This document shows positions 10,055 to 18,598 of a stretch of DNA of 64,000 bases, piece by piece. The stretch covers positions 124,001-188,000 of the forward strand of contig NZ_AP022605.1 of assembly GCF_010728155.1 (NCBI RefSeq). The letters run 5' to 3'. Below the pieces are notes generated by a model that worked only from the letters and a program-made list of their open reading frames with translations, made no database searches and was not told where the DNA came from. A program made the translations under genes and the position numbers. The first letter of the stretch is position 1. Every line of letters begins with the position of its first letter. This DNA comes from Mycolicibacterium doricum (GTDB lineage: Bacteria > Actinomycetota > Actinomycetes > Mycobacteriales > Mycobacteriaceae).

Positions 10055-10386
10055 TGGTCACGCCGCTCACCGTCAACGCCGACCGCCACGCGGACGGCAC
10101 ACCGCTGCTGGTCGCTTCCGGCGAGATCGATTTGAGCAACGTCGACACCTTCACTCGGGCACTGACCACGGTGATCGCGGCGGCCGACGGCGTCGGTGCA
10201 ACGGTGACGGTGGATCTGAGCGCGGTCGAATACCTGGACAGCGCCGCGATCGGCGCCCTGTCCGTGCACGCCGACCAGGTGCCGCAGATGCGTCTGGTCG
10301 CCAACCCGTACTTGATCCCGGTGCTGCGGATCAGCGGCATCGACCAATTGGCCACCGTGGAAGCCGCCCAGTTCACCGACGGCTAG
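10054..10386 (+). CDS. STAS-domain anti-anti-sigma factor (RsbV-like)
   Basis: 110-aa single STAS domain. The segment VEYLDSAAIGAL carries the conserved Ser that an RsbW-type kinase phosphorylates and a SpoIIE phosphatase dephosphorylates. Its ATG overlaps the stop of the hybrid kinase (TGATG), so the two are translationally coupled. The obvious partners are the RsbW-like and SpoIIE-like domains at the C-terminus of that kinase. No sigma factor gene lies nearby. Confidence 0.85.
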   Translation: MVTPLTVNADRHADGTPLLVASGEIDLSNVDTFTRALTTVIAAADGVGATVTVDLSAVEYLDSAAIGALSVHADQVPQMRLVANPYLIPVLRISGIDQLATVEAAQFTDG

Positions 10387-10463
10387 GCGGTTCGCGGACG
10401 CCTCGAGTGTTTTCACCGTTGGGCGGGGGTATGCCCGGGCGCATTGCGTGAAAGGTGGCGGGG

Positions 10464-11627
10464 ATGATCGGTTGGCTCGACAGGCTGCAACAGCGCAGCC
10501 GCGCCATGGGCTACGTCATCGCGGTGATCTACAAGTACGTCGACGACCAGGGCGGTTACCTCGCGGCGCTGATCACCTACTACGCGTTCGTTTCGTTGTT
10601 CCCGTTGCTGCTTCTGCTGACCACCGCCCTGGGGGTGGTCCTCGTCGGCCGACCGGATCTGCAGCGCCAGATCGTGGAGTCGACCGTCAGCCAGTTCCCA
10701 CTCATCGGCGAGCAGCTGGCACAACCCGAGCAGCTCAGCGGTGGCGCAGTCGCCGTGGTGGTCGGCATCCTGGGCGCGCTCTACGGCGGGTCCGGTGTCG
10801 GGCAGGCGGTTCAGAACGCGATGAACTCGGTGTGGGCGGTGCCCCGCAACGTCCGCCCGGATCCGATCCGTTCGCGCATTCGCAGCCTGCTGCTCCTGCT
10901 GGTGCTGGGCTCGGCGGCGATCGCGGCGACCGTGCTGTCCGCCGTGGGGCGGGCCGTCGACGATCTGGGTGTGCTCGGCACGGCCGGCGTCCTGGTGGTG
11001 ACCGTCGCGATCAACACCGGCATTCTGTTGGTGGCGTTCCGAACGACGACGAGCCGCGAGCTGACCTACCGCCAGGTGCTGCCAGGCGCCCTCGCCGGGG
11101 CGTTGGTCTGGCAGTTCCTGCAGTGGTTCGGCGCCGGCTACGTCGCGCGGATGGTCAGTTCGGCCAGTGCCACCAACACCGTTTTCGGGCTGGTCCTGGG
11201 GCTGCTGGCATTCCTCTACCTCGTCTCGGTCAGCCTGGTGCTGTGCGCGGAGCTCAACGTGGTGTGGGTGGACCGGCTCTACCCGCGCGCCCTGCTCACC
11301 CCGTTCACCGATTCGGTGAGGCTTACCCCCGCCGATCGCCGCACCTACGCCCGCAAGGCGAAAGCCGAGCGGGTCAAGGGCTTCCAGCATGTGGCGGTGA
11401 CATTCCAAGCCGGCCGCTCAGACGGCCATCAGGTTCTCGATCCAGCTGCGGGCGAAGTAGACGACAAAGCCGGCGGCGACGATCCACAGCAGCGGGCTGA
11501 TCTCGCGGGCCTTACCGGCGCCGGAGCGAACCACCACCCACGAGATGAAGCCGACGCCGATCCCGTTGGCGATGGAGTACGTGAACGGCATCGTGGCCAC
11601 GGTGAGGACGACCGGCAACACCACTGA
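10464..11627 (+). CDS. YihY/UPF0761 (BrkB-type) integral membrane protein
   Basis: An inner-membrane protein with about six TM helices, of the YihY/virulence-factor-BrkB family; biochemical role unknown. ITYYAFVSLFPLLLLL near the N-terminus is the family signature. The ATG at 10464 has AAAGG upstream. The recognisable family region ends near 11410 (HVAVTF). The remaining 70 or so codons are read antisense through the 3' end of the permease gene and have hydrophilic, non-conserved composition. Either the family stop codon has been lost or homologs share a long tail. Confidence 0.75.
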   Translation: MIGWLDRLQQRSRAMGYVIAVIYKYVDDQGGYLAALITYYAFVSLFPLLLLLTTALGVVLVGRPDLQRQIVESTVSQFPLIGEQLAQPEQLSGGAVAVVVGILGALYGGSGVGQAVQNAMNSVWAVPRNVRPDPIRSRIRSLLLLLVLGSAAIAATVLSAVGRAVDDLGVLGTAGVLVVTVAINTGILLVAFRTTTSRELTYRQVLPGALAGALVWQFLQWFGAGYVARMVSSASATNTVFGLVLGLLAFLYLVSVSLVLCAELNVVWVDRLYPRALLTPFTDSVRLTPADRRTYARKAKAERVKGFQHVAVTFQAGRSDGHQVLDPAAGEVDDKAGGDDPQQRADLAGLTGAGANHHPRDEADADPVGDGVRERHRGHGEDDRQHH

Positions 11628-12833
11628 GAACTCCGACAGCTCGATGTGCCGCACTTGCGACACCATCAGCGCTCCGACGACGACCAGGGCGGCCGCGGCC
11701 ACCTCGGTCGGCACGATCGACGCCAGCGGGGAGACAAACATCGCCGCGAGGAACAAAGCACCGGTGACGAGGTTCGCCAGCCCGGTTCGCGCGCCCTCCT
11801 CGATGCCGGCACCGGATTCGATGAACACCGTGTTGGACGATGCCGAGGACGCACCGCCGACCGCGGCGCCCGCACCCTCGACGATCAGCGCCGAGCGCAA
11901 CCGCGGGAACGTGCCCTTCTCGTCGGAGAGGCCCGCCTCTCGCGACAGCCCGGTGAAGGTGCCCATGGCGTCGAAGAAGTTCGCGAAAACGAGCGTGAAT
12001 ACGAGCATCACCGCCGCGAGGATTCCGATCCGGGAGAAGCTTCCGGTCAGGCTGAACTCGCCGACCAGCGAGAGGTCCGGGAATGCGAACGGCGAACCTG
12101 AAAACTGTGGCACCGACAAGCTCCAGCCCCCGGCCCTGTCCTGAGCCGACCCCAGATCCCAGATCGCCTCGACGACGACCGCGACGACGGTGCCGGCCAC
12201 CAGCCCGATCAGGATGCCGCCGCGGACCCGCCGGGCCACCAGCACACCGGTGAGCAGCAGCGTGACCACGAAGGCGACCGTCGGAACGGTGCTGATCGAG
12301 CCCATTCCGCCGGCACCCAAACCGACCGGCGGCGAGGCCAATCCGGTGGAGCTGACGAATCCGGCGTCGACGAGACCGATGAACAGGATGAACAACCCGA
12401 TGCCCGCGGTGATGGCCAGCTTCAGCTGCATTGGCACCGCGTCGAACACCAGTCTGCGCAGCCCGCTCACCGCCAGCAGCACGATGATGAAGCCGTTGAT
12501 GACGACCAGGCCCATCGCCTCGGGCCACGTGACCTCACCGACCACCGTCGTGGCCAGGAAGGAGTTGATGCCCAACCCGGCGGCGAAGGCGAACGGCAGC
12601 CGCGCGATCAGACCGAACACGATCGTCATGACACCCGCAGCGAGCGCCGTCGTCGCCGACACCTGCGCGAACTGCAGTGAGTTGCCCTCGACGTCGGCCG
12701 GACTCGACAGGATGATCGGGTTGAGCACGATGATGTAGGCCATCGCGATGAACGTGACGAGGCCGCCGCGGACCTCGGCGCCGAGTGTGGACCCGCGTGC
12801 CGAGATCTCGAAGAAGCGATCGAGGCGATTCAT
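11418..12833 (-). CDS. NCS2-family purine/xanthine permease (AzgA/GhxP type)
   Basis: 471-aa multi-TM transporter predicted to import adenine/guanine/hypoxanthine with protons. The N-terminal FFEISARGSTLGAEVRGG followed by GLVTFIAMAYIIVLNP is diagnostic of the AzgA branch, and FANFFDAMGTFTGL matches its conserved TM region. Hydrophobic segments span almost the whole length. It is divergent from tenA. Its 3' end overlaps the YihY frame on the other strand by about 210 bp. Confidence 0.88.
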   Translation of the reverse strand: MNRLDRFFEISARGSTLGAEVRGGLVTFIAMAYIIVLNPIILSSPADVEGNSLQFAQVSATTALAAGVMTIVFGLIARLPFAFAAGLGINSFLATTVVGEVTWPEAMGLVVINGFIIVLLAVSGLRRLVFDAVPMQLKLAITAGIGLFILFIGLVDAGFVSSTGLASPPVGLGAGGMGSISTVPTVAFVVTLLLTGVLVARRVRGGILIGLVAGTVVAVVVEAIWDLGSAQDRAGGWSLSVPQFSGSPFAFPDLSLVGEFSLTGSFSRIGILAAVMLVFTLVFANFFDAMGTFTGLSREAGLSDEKGTFPRLRSALIVEGAGAAVGGASSASSNTVFIESGAGIEEGARTGLANLVTGALFLAAMFVSPLASIVPTEVAAAALVVVGALMVSQVRHIELSEFSVVLPVVLTVATMPFTYSIANGIGVGFISWVVVRSGAGKAREISPLLWIVAAGFVVYFARSWIENLMAV

Positions 12834-12976
12834 GTGACGACCCTAAGGTGCACCGCCGTACACGGCGAATGGACCATGGTGCACGCAGGAATTCCTACGT
12901 TGGGGCGGTTGACCACACCCCGGACGGGCTTTCCGGCCCGACGACCGGAGCGCATGCTGCTGATAAGTTGACCGCG

Positions 12977-13663
12977 ATGGACACGCCTGAGGAGTCGACG
13001 AATACCTGGTCGCTGCGGCTGTGGAACGAGATCGAGCCGATCTTCTCGGCGATCATGGCCCATCCCTTCATATCCGGCCTGACCGACGGCACGCTGGAAT
13101 CCGGGGCCTTCGCGCACTACGTCGCCCAGGACGTCCACTATCTGCGCGACTACGCGCGGGCGCTAGCGGCGGTCGGCGCCAAGGCGCCGACCCTGGCCCA
13201 GACCGCGATGTTCGCCCGCCACGCCGCCGACATCCTCGATGTGGAGTTGTCGTTGCACCACACGCTGCTGCCCGAACTGGGCTTGGACGCTGCGGAATTG
13301 GATTGCGTGCCGGTGGCACCCACCACCCGCGCCTATACCAGCTACCTGCTCGCCACGGTCTGCGGCGGCAGCTTCGCCGACGGCCTCGCCGCGGTCCTGC
13401 CGTGCTACTGGATCTATGCGCGGGTGGGTGAGGAGTTGATCGGCCGTGGCTCCCCCGACGCCCGCTATCAACGATGGATCGACAGTTACGGGGGTGAGGA
13501 GTTCGCCGCCACCGTCGCGCAGGTCGTCGAACTCACCGATCGCACGGGTCCGACGCTGACACCGGTGGAGGAATCTGTCGCCCGCGCTCACTTCGTCACG
13601 ACGTCGAGGTATGAGTGGATGTTCTTCGACGCGGCGCACCGCCGCGAGGCTTGGCCGGTGTGA
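12977..13663 (+). CDS. tenA: TenA/thiaminase II family protein
   Basis: 228-aa all-alpha heme-oxygenase-like fold enzyme. TenA proteins hydrolyse thiamine breakdown products for salvage. The family's central region is visible as CGGSFADGLAAVLPCYWIY with its Cys, followed by GEEL. The ATG at 12977 opens the recognisable domain (LWNEIEPIFSAIMAHPFI); the longer upstream frame runs through the divergent promoter region. A methyltransferase gene follows almost without gap. I see no TPP riboswitch upstream. Confidence 0.82.
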   Translation: MDTPEESTNTWSLRLWNEIEPIFSAIMAHPFISGLTDGTLESGAFAHYVAQDVHYLRDYARALAAVGAKAPTLAQTAMFARHAADILDVELSLHHTLLPELGLDAAELDCVPVAPTTRAYTSYLLATVCGGSFADGLAAVLPCYWIYARVGEELIGRGSPDARYQRWIDSYGGEEFAATVAQVVELTDRTGPTLTPVEESVARAHFVTTSRYEWMFFDAAHRREAWPV

Positions 13664-13665
13664 CC

Positions 13666-14310
13666 ATGGCGCCGCCCTCCTTCGACGCTCCCGTCCGACG
13701 GTGGGAGGACATTCCGGGCTGGTTCGGCTGGCGGCAGGCCCAGGAGGAAGCCGTCGCGCACTTTACCGACGGCCCCAGTTTCGTCGCCCCCCGTTTCGTC
13801 GAGGTGGGAAGCTATCTCGGCCGGAGCCTCTGCTCGCTGGCCGAGGTGGTGCAACAGTCTGGTCGGCGGATCGACGTGGTCGGCGTCGACACCTGCCGGG
13901 GGAGCGGTCCGGAGGGCACCGGTGAGATCAACGCGCACGGGCCCGCCGTCGAATTCGGCGGAGGCACGTTCGCGGGGCTGCTGCACCGCAACGTCATCGC
14001 CTGTGGCTTCGCGGACACCGTTACTCTACTGATCACCGACTCGGTGTCGGCGGCTCGGATGTTCGACGACGAATCCCTGGCGTGGGTACACATCGATGCC
14101 CGGCACGACTATGAGAGCGTGTGCGCCGACATTGCGGCGTGGGTGCCGAAAGTCCGTTCCGGTGGCTGGTTGTCGGGTGACGACTACCACCCGCAATGGT
14201 GGCCGGGGGTGGTGTCCGCGGTCCGCGACAGGCTGCCGGACGCCGGCGAGTGGACGCCTGGCCAGTGGCGCTGGATCAAGGGCAACGGCATGGCGCAGTC
14301 CGCCGGTTAG
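13666..14310 (+). CDS. Class I SAM-dependent methyltransferase
   Basis: 214-aa Rossmann methyltransferase: motif I reads RFVEVGSYLGRS, followed by an acidic residue after beta-2 (VDTCRG), and AWVHIDARHDYESV corresponds to the post-IV region of the Methyltransf_24 type. Substrate is unknown. The ATG at 13666 lies 2 bp after the tenA stop (a GTG at 13660 is also possible), suggesting an operon with tenA. Confidence 0.75.
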   Translation: MAPPSFDAPVRRWEDIPGWFGWRQAQEEAVAHFTDGPSFVAPRFVEVGSYLGRSLCSLAEVVQQSGRRIDVVGVDTCRGSGPEGTGEINAHGPAVEFGGGTFAGLLHRNVIACGFADTVTLLITDSVSAARMFDDESLAWVHIDARHDYESVCADIAAWVPKVRSGGWLSGDDYHPQWWPGVVSAVRDRLPDAGEWTPGQWRWIKGNGMAQSAG

Positions 14311-14354
14311 TCAGCCGCTTATGGTGCAGAACCCAGGGTATGCGCGGATGTCCC

Positions 14355-14386
14355 GTTGTCTGACAGAGGAGTTGTCTGACAGAGGA
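14355..14386. repeat. Two tandem 16-bp units GTTGTCTGACAGAGGA
   Basis: Two perfect adjacent copies at 14355-14370 and 14371-14386, in the region between the methyltransferase gene and the leftward STAS gene. No function is apparent; the 14311-14451 stretch otherwise holds nothing I can support. Confidence 0.8.
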
Positions 14387-14451
14387 GTCTCGTGGCCCGC
14401 GCTGCCGTCACGGTTGTCACCGGGCGGCGGCGCGGGCGGGAAGATGTCGGG

Positions 14452-14529
14452 TCAGGCGGCAGAATCCACGTGGTGGATGTGGTGCCTGCGCTTGAGCAGG
14501 AATGTCAGCCAACGAACGTCGATGAGCAT
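14452..14529 (-). CDS. Possible 25-aa basic micropeptide downstream of the orphan STAS gene
   Basis: ATG at 14529 is preceded by AAAGGAA with good spacing and encodes a short peptide (MLIDVRWLTFLLKRR, then a His-rich stretch) ending at 14452. It starts 19 bp after the stop of the STAS gene on the same strand. The ribosome site is the main support; the peptide itself matches nothing I know. Confidence 0.3.
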   Translation of the reverse strand: MLIDVRWLTFLLKRRHHIHHVDSAA

Positions 14530-14547
14530 GTGGTGTTCCTTTCGGTG

Positions 14548-15003
14548 TCAGGCTGTCTTGGTCAAGAGGGGGAGCAGGCGGCGCCGCGCGAGGATGCCTT
14601 CGCCGAAATGATGCAAAGCCTCCGGAACCGATGCAGTCACCGGCATGTCGTCGAGAGTGCCCGAGGCGCGCAGCACCTGCAGAACCGGCTGGCTCCCGAT
14701 GACCGACCATTCGACGTCGGCATCGGCGCACCGGCCGTCGATTTCATAGAACAGTGAGAGGCCTTCTGCACCAAAGGAACTCACACTACTGAGATCGAGG
14801 ATGAACGGCTTCTCGGCAAGGACGAAGCGCCTTGCGTACTCCGCGACGCACGACAGGTTGTCGCCGTCGATGTCGCCCGTGATCGAGACCACCGTTGCGA
14901 GTTGACGGCAACGAGCCCGCATCCGGACGCGGTCGCGGTCGAACGACGGGTTGCCGTAGTGAAAGGCGGGGTGCGAACCAGTGGATGTGCTCGTGAGTGT
15001 CAT
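14548..15003 (-). CDS. Orphan STAS-domain protein (anti-sigma antagonist-like)
   Basis: 151-aa protein with an N-terminal extension of about 35 aa and a STAS fold: VSITGDIDGDN, then FILDLSSVSSFGAEGLSLFY, where the STAS phospho-site loop reads SSVSSFGAEG, so the acceptor Ser can be aligned only approximately. The ATG at 15003 has GGGAGT upstream. No kinase, phosphatase or sigma gene adjoins it, so its partner must be elsewhere; the hybrid kinase at 5.9 kb is one candidate. Confidence 0.7.
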   Translation of the reverse strand: MTLTSTSTGSHPAFHYGNPSFDRDRVRMRARCRQLATVVSITGDIDGDNLSCVAEYARRFVLAEKPFILDLSSVSSFGAEGLSLFYEIDGRCADADVEWSVIGSQPVLQVLRASGTLDDMPVTASVPEALHHFGEGILARRRLLPLLTKTA

Positions 15004-15181
15004 GAGCGGACTCCCGTCGGCGTTTCGCTGCAATGGCTTCGTTGTTTTGCCACCTCAACGTGACCCCAAAGCTATGCGGTGAATTTAAGGCGGCTGGGAG
15101 CTACCGCTAATACTTTGGTAAGAGTTGCTATTTGCGAGAGTCGTGATGCGATCGTTATCGGTCGGTGTCCGCCTGGTGCCG

Positions 15182-16459
15182 TCACGGCGAGGCGGACTGC
15201 GGCCCGGTGTAGTTCTCCCAGGGGCTGTAATCGGCCAGTAGGGGTTCCTGCGGTGGACGCTGTTCCTCGGGAACGTGCTGGAGATTGATCCGGATCCGGT
15301 ACCAGATGGAACTCGGACCGCGCATTCCGTCGACCAGCACGTCGGGTGGCTGCAGGCGGTCCGCCGCGGCCGGGTGGCGCCGGCGCCACATGTCGAGCGC
15401 GGCCAGCGCCTCGTCCTTGGTTTTGGTGCGGGCGATCTCGATGAGCGGCATCACCGACTGTCGCCGGCCCGTGCCGCCACCGCCCGGGCGTTTGGCGCCA
15501 CGGGGCGCCTTCTCCGCCGGCCCCAACCGGTCGGCGAGTCCGAGCAGCGCGTCCAACCGGCCGGGATGGTCGTCCATCGACTCCCACGGATCACCCGTCT
15601 CGGCGTAACGGGCGGGCACGGTTGCGACGGTGAACGCCTCCGGGCGGCATCCCGGCACCTCCTCCCAGCGCAGCGGTGTGGACACCCGGGCGTCGGGGGT
15701 AGCGCGCACCGAATACGCCGACGCGACGGTGCGGTCGAACGCGTTCTGGTTGAAGTCGACGAACACCCCTTCCCGTTCCTCCTTCCACCATCGGCTGGTC
15801 GCCAGATCAGGTGCGCGCCGCTCCACCTCGCGCGCCACCGTCTGGGCGGCCAGTCGGACGAACGTGAACGGCCAGCGCGGTTCGATGCGGGCATAGATGT
15901 GGAAGCCGCGCGAACCCGACGTCTTGGGCCATGCCGTGAGCCCGTGGTCCTCGAGCACGTCGCGCGCCACCAACGCAACGCTGACGATCTGCTCCCAGTT
16001 GACACCGGGCATCGGATCGAGGTCCACCCGTAGTTCGTCGGGATGGGCGAGGTCGCCCGCGCGGGTCGGGTGCGGGTTCAGGTCGACGCAGCCGATGTTG
16101 ACCGCCCATGCCAGCCCCGCGGCGTCATGGATCACCGCCTCCTTCGCCGAGGTGCCCGACGCGTACTTCAACTCCGCGACATCGACATAATGTGGGCGCT
16201 TGGCCGGCGCGCGCTTCTGGAACACCGCCTCCTCGGTGATTCCTTTGACGAAGCGTTTGAGGATCATCGGCCGGTCTGCGACACCGCGCAGGGCGCCGTC
16301 GGCCACGGCGAGGTAGTACTCGATCAGGTCCAGTTTGGTGATCGCCGGCAGGCCGTCGTGCGCCTCGAAGACGACTTTGTCGGGGTGGGTCACGCTCAGC
16401 GAGCGACCGGCGATGTCCAGCGTCAAACCCGGCGCCCGGGATCCGGCCATGTCAGCCAT
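15182..16459 (-). CDS. LigD-type polymerase domain protein (AEP family, PolD-like)
   Basis: 425-aa stand-alone archaeo-eukaryotic primase-type polymerase related to the polymerase domain of LigD. Mycobacterial PolD paralogs add short nucleotide, often ribonucleotide, patches in end joining or gap repair. Catalytic motif I is LRVDLDPMPG (two Asp), motif II TSGSRGFHIYARI, and motif III FVDFNQNA. The ATG at 16459 is preferred over the upstream in-frame one at 16510. The gene order polD-like/fadD2 divergent pair matches M. tuberculosis Rv0269c-Rv0270 from memory. Confidence 0.8.
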   Translation of the reverse strand: MADMAGSRAPGLTLDIAGRSLSVTHPDKVVFEAHDGLPAITKLDLIEYYLAVADGALRGVADRPMILKRFVKGITEEAVFQKRAPAKRPHYVDVAELKYASGTSAKEAVIHDAAGLAWAVNIGCVDLNPHPTRAGDLAHPDELRVDLDPMPGVNWEQIVSVALVARDVLEDHGLTAWPKTSGSRGFHIYARIEPRWPFTFVRLAAQTVAREVERRAPDLATSRWWKEEREGVFVDFNQNAFDRTVASAYSVRATPDARVSTPLRWEEVPGCRPEAFTVATVPARYAETGDPWESMDDHPGRLDALLGLADRLGPAEKAPRGAKRPGGGGTGRRQSVMPLIEIARTKTKDEALAALDMWRRRHPAAADRLQPPDVLVDGMRGPSSIWYRIRINLQHVPEEQRPPQEPLLADYSPWENYTGPQSASP

Positions 16460-16491
16460 GGTAGGGACTGTTTGGTCCCCGTCTCGGCTGC

Positions 16492-16519
16492 GACCTAGGT
16501 CACATGACATAGGTCACAT
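16492..16519. promoter_or_regulatory. Palindrome and direct repeat in the polD/fadD2 divergent promoter
   Basis: The 10-bp palindrome GACCTAGGTC (16492-16501) overlaps the first of two TAGGTCACAT direct repeats (16496-16505 and 16510-16519, 14 bp apart). They occupy the 71-bp space between the two divergent starts, so they are a plausible operator for the fatty-acid gene, the polymerase gene or both. The regulator is unknown. Confidence 0.5.
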
Positions 16520-16530
16520 ATTGTGGTGTC

Positions 16531-18282
16531 ATGCCGAACCTCACTGAACTTCCGTCGCAGGTTGCCACAAAGACGTCGCAGGTTGCCACAAAGACGTCGC
16601 AGGTTGCCACAAAGACCAAGCTGTATCTGGACCGTGGCGCCGCCGAATTGCACTACGCCCGGAAGATGATGGAGGCAGGCGCATTACAGTTGGAGCCGCC
16701 ACAGAACGTGGTTGCGGTCGTCGCCGACATGCGCCGCTGGGGTGAATTCGGGATGATCCCTGCGCTCAATGCCCGTCGCACCCCGGCGCGTCGTGCCGTC
16801 ATCGACGACGAAGGAGAGATGACGTACGCCGAACTCGACCAGGCCGCGCACGCCGTCGCGCACGCACTGCTGGCCAAGGGAATCAAGGGTGGCGACGGTG
16901 TGGCCATCCTTGCGCGCAACCACCGCTGGTTCCTGGTCGCCGTGTACGGCGCCGCCCGCACGGGCGCGCGGATCATCCTGCTCAACAGCGAGTTCTCCGG
17001 CCCGCAGATCAAGGAGGTGTCCGAACGCGAGGGCGCCAAACTGATCATCCACGACGACGAGTACTCCAAGGCGGTGTCGCGGGCACAGCCCGAATGCGGG
17101 TACCTGCGGGCGCTCGGCACCAACCCCGACAGTGACGAGCCGTCGGAGAGTGACGCCGAGACGCTCGCCGACATCGTCGCGAAAGGGGACAAGACACCCG
17201 CGCCGAAGGCGGCCAGACATTCGTCGGTCGTCATCCTCACCAGTGGCACCACCGGTACGCCAAAGGGTGCCAAACGGAAACCGCCGCTGTCGCTGGCGCC
17301 GATCGGTGGCGTGCTGTCGCATGTCCCGTTCAAATCCGGTGAGGTGACCGTGCTTCCCGCACCGATGTTCCACGCGCTGGGCTACCTGCACGCCACGATC
17401 GGCCTCGTACTCGGGTCGACACTTGTGCTGCGGCGCAGGTTCAAACCGGCCACCGTGCTCGCTGACATCGAGAAGCACAGGGCGTCTGCGATCGTGGTCG
17501 TGCCGGTCATGCTGTCGCGGATCCTCGACCACATCGAGAAGATGGACAGCAAACCGGATCTGTCGTCGCTGCGGATCGTGTTCGTCTCGGGTTCGCAGTT
17601 GGGGTCCGAACTGGCGGTCAGGGCGACGAAGTACCTGGGCCCGGTCGTCTACAACCTGTACGGCTCGACCGAGATCGCATTGGCCAGCATCGCCCGCCCG
17701 CAGGATCTGCAGAAGAACCCGGCGACGGTGGGCCCAGTCGTCAAGGGTGTGCGCGTCAAGCTGTTCGACGAGAACGGCAAGGAGGTGCCTCGCGGTGAGG
17801 TGGGCCGCATATTCGTCGGGACCACCTTCCCGTTCGAGGGCTACACCGGCGGCGGCCACAAGCAGATCATCGACGGGTTGATGTCTTCGGGTGACGTCGG
17901 ATACTTCGACGAGCACGGATTGCTCTACGTCTCCGGCCGCGACGACGAGATGATCGTCTCCGGCGGCGAGAACGTGTTCCCCGCCGAGGTGGAGGACCTC
18001 ATCAGCGGCCACCCGGAGGTGGTGGAGGCCACCGCGCTCGGTGTCGAGGACAGGGAGTGGGGCCACCGGCTGCGGGCGTTTGTCGTGAAGGCCGAGAACG
18101 CGTCGGTCGACGAGGAGGGCATCAAGCGCTACGTCAAGGAACACCTGGCGCGGTACAAGGTGCCCCGCGAGGTGCTGTTCATCGACGAGCTACCCCGCAA
18201 CCCGACCGGGAAGATCCTCAAACGCCAACTGCGCGAAATGTTCGTGGACCACTCGGGCGGCGGCCAAGCGAAGGCGCAATAG
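16531..18282 (+). CDS. fadD2: Fatty-acyl-CoA/AMP ligase FadD2-like
   Basis: 583-aa member of the ANL adenylating family, which activates fatty acids as acyl-AMP and then acyl-CoA. The P-loop-like motif is ILTSGTTGTPKGAKRK, then YNLYGSTEIAL, GDVGYFDEHGLLYVSGRDDE, and the C-terminal catalytic Lys in NPTGKILKRQ. The N-terminus is unusual: three tandem copies of SQVATKT encoded by a 21-bp repeat just after the start. The position divergent from the PolD-like gene, with fadE6 some 2.5 kb downstream, matches Rv0270. Confidence 0.88.
   Translation: MPNLTELPSQVATKTSQVATKTSQVATKTKLYLDRGAAELHYARKMMEAGALQLEPPQNVVAVVADMRRWGEFGMIPALNARRTPARRAVIDDEGEMTYAELDQAAHAVAHALLAKGIKGGDGVAILARNHRWFLVAVYGAARTGARIILLNSEFSGPQIKEVSEREGAKLIIHDDEYSKAVSRAQPECGYLRALGTNPDSDEPSESDAETLADIVAKGDKTPAPKAARHSSVVILTSGTTGTPKGAKRKPPLSLAPIGGVLSHVPFKSGEVTVLPAPMFHALGYLHATIGLVLGSTLVLRRRFKPATVLADIEKHRASAIVVVPVMLSRILDHIEKMDSKPDLSSLRIVFVSGSQLGSELAVRATKYLGPVVYNLYGSTEIALASIARPQDLQKNPATVGPVVKGVRVKLFDENGKEVPRGEVGRIFVGTTFPFEGYTGGGHKQIIDGLMSSGDVGYFDEHGLLYVSGRDDEMIVSGGENVFPAEVEDLISGHPEVVEATALGVEDREWGHRLRAFVVKAENASVDEEGIKRYVKEHLARYKVPREVLFIDELPRNPTGKILKRQLREMFVDHSGGGQAKAQ
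16555..16617 (+). repeat. In-frame 21-bp tandem repeat (three copies) in fadD2
   Basis: Three consecutive 21-bp units beginning TCGCAGGTTGCCACAAAGAC and coding SQVATKT each; the last copy diverges at its final base. Because the unit is a multiple of three, copy-number change keeps the frame. Confidence 0.9.
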
Positions 18283-18533
18283 CGATCCGCCGTTATCCGT
18301 CGGCACCCTTTGTTGAAGCACGCCACCGCCCAGAAGCAGCGCTGGATGAAGGCGCCGAGACCACCGGCGAAGAACACCAGGGGGACGAGGACCGCGGCGA
18401 CGAGCGAATGGTCGGCGGAGATCGCGTAGAACGCGAAGCAGAGCCCTGCGACCGCGACCACCGCGATGACGTACTTGACGGCCGCGCGCAACATCTGCGG
18501 GTTGCGCCACCGCTTCTCCACATCATTGGTCAT
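18129..18533 (-). CDS. Small membrane protein with C-terminus antisense to fadD2
   Basis: ATG at 18533 starts MTNDVEKRWRNPQMLR and continues into two TM helices (YVIAVVAVAGLCFAFYAIS and VAAVLVPLVFFAGGLGAF). After residue 65 or so the sequence becomes Cys/Arg-rich, and the frame runs 154 bp into the complement of the fadD2 3' end. I suspect the natural C-terminus has been replaced by a frameshift or lost stop. Function unknown. Confidence 0.5.
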   Translation of the reverse strand: MTNDVEKRWRNPQMLRAAVKYVIAVVAVAGLCFAFYAISADHSLVAAVLVPLVFFAGGLGAFIQRCFWAVACFNKGCRRITADRYCAFAWPPPEWSTNISRSWRLRIFPVGLRGSSSMNSTSRGTLYRARCSLT

Positions 18534-18598
18534 GGGCACCGGTTTCCCGGCGCTCACGCGGGGAAACGGCGATGAGGCATCGGCGAAGGGAGCCACAG

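Noticed and set aside
10409..10432. GTTT...GGGTAT upstream of the YihY gene as a SigF promoter
   Set aside because: Spacing is 14, below the usual 15-17; kept only as a weak possibility.
12834..12976. Riboswitch upstream of tenA
   Set aside because: I looked for TPP-type conserved stretches and saw none; only short GGTGCACC-type palindromes are present.
14392..14757. Plus-strand 121-aa frame opposite the STAS gene
   Set aside because: Antisense to a clear STAS domain, with no domain and no ribosome site.
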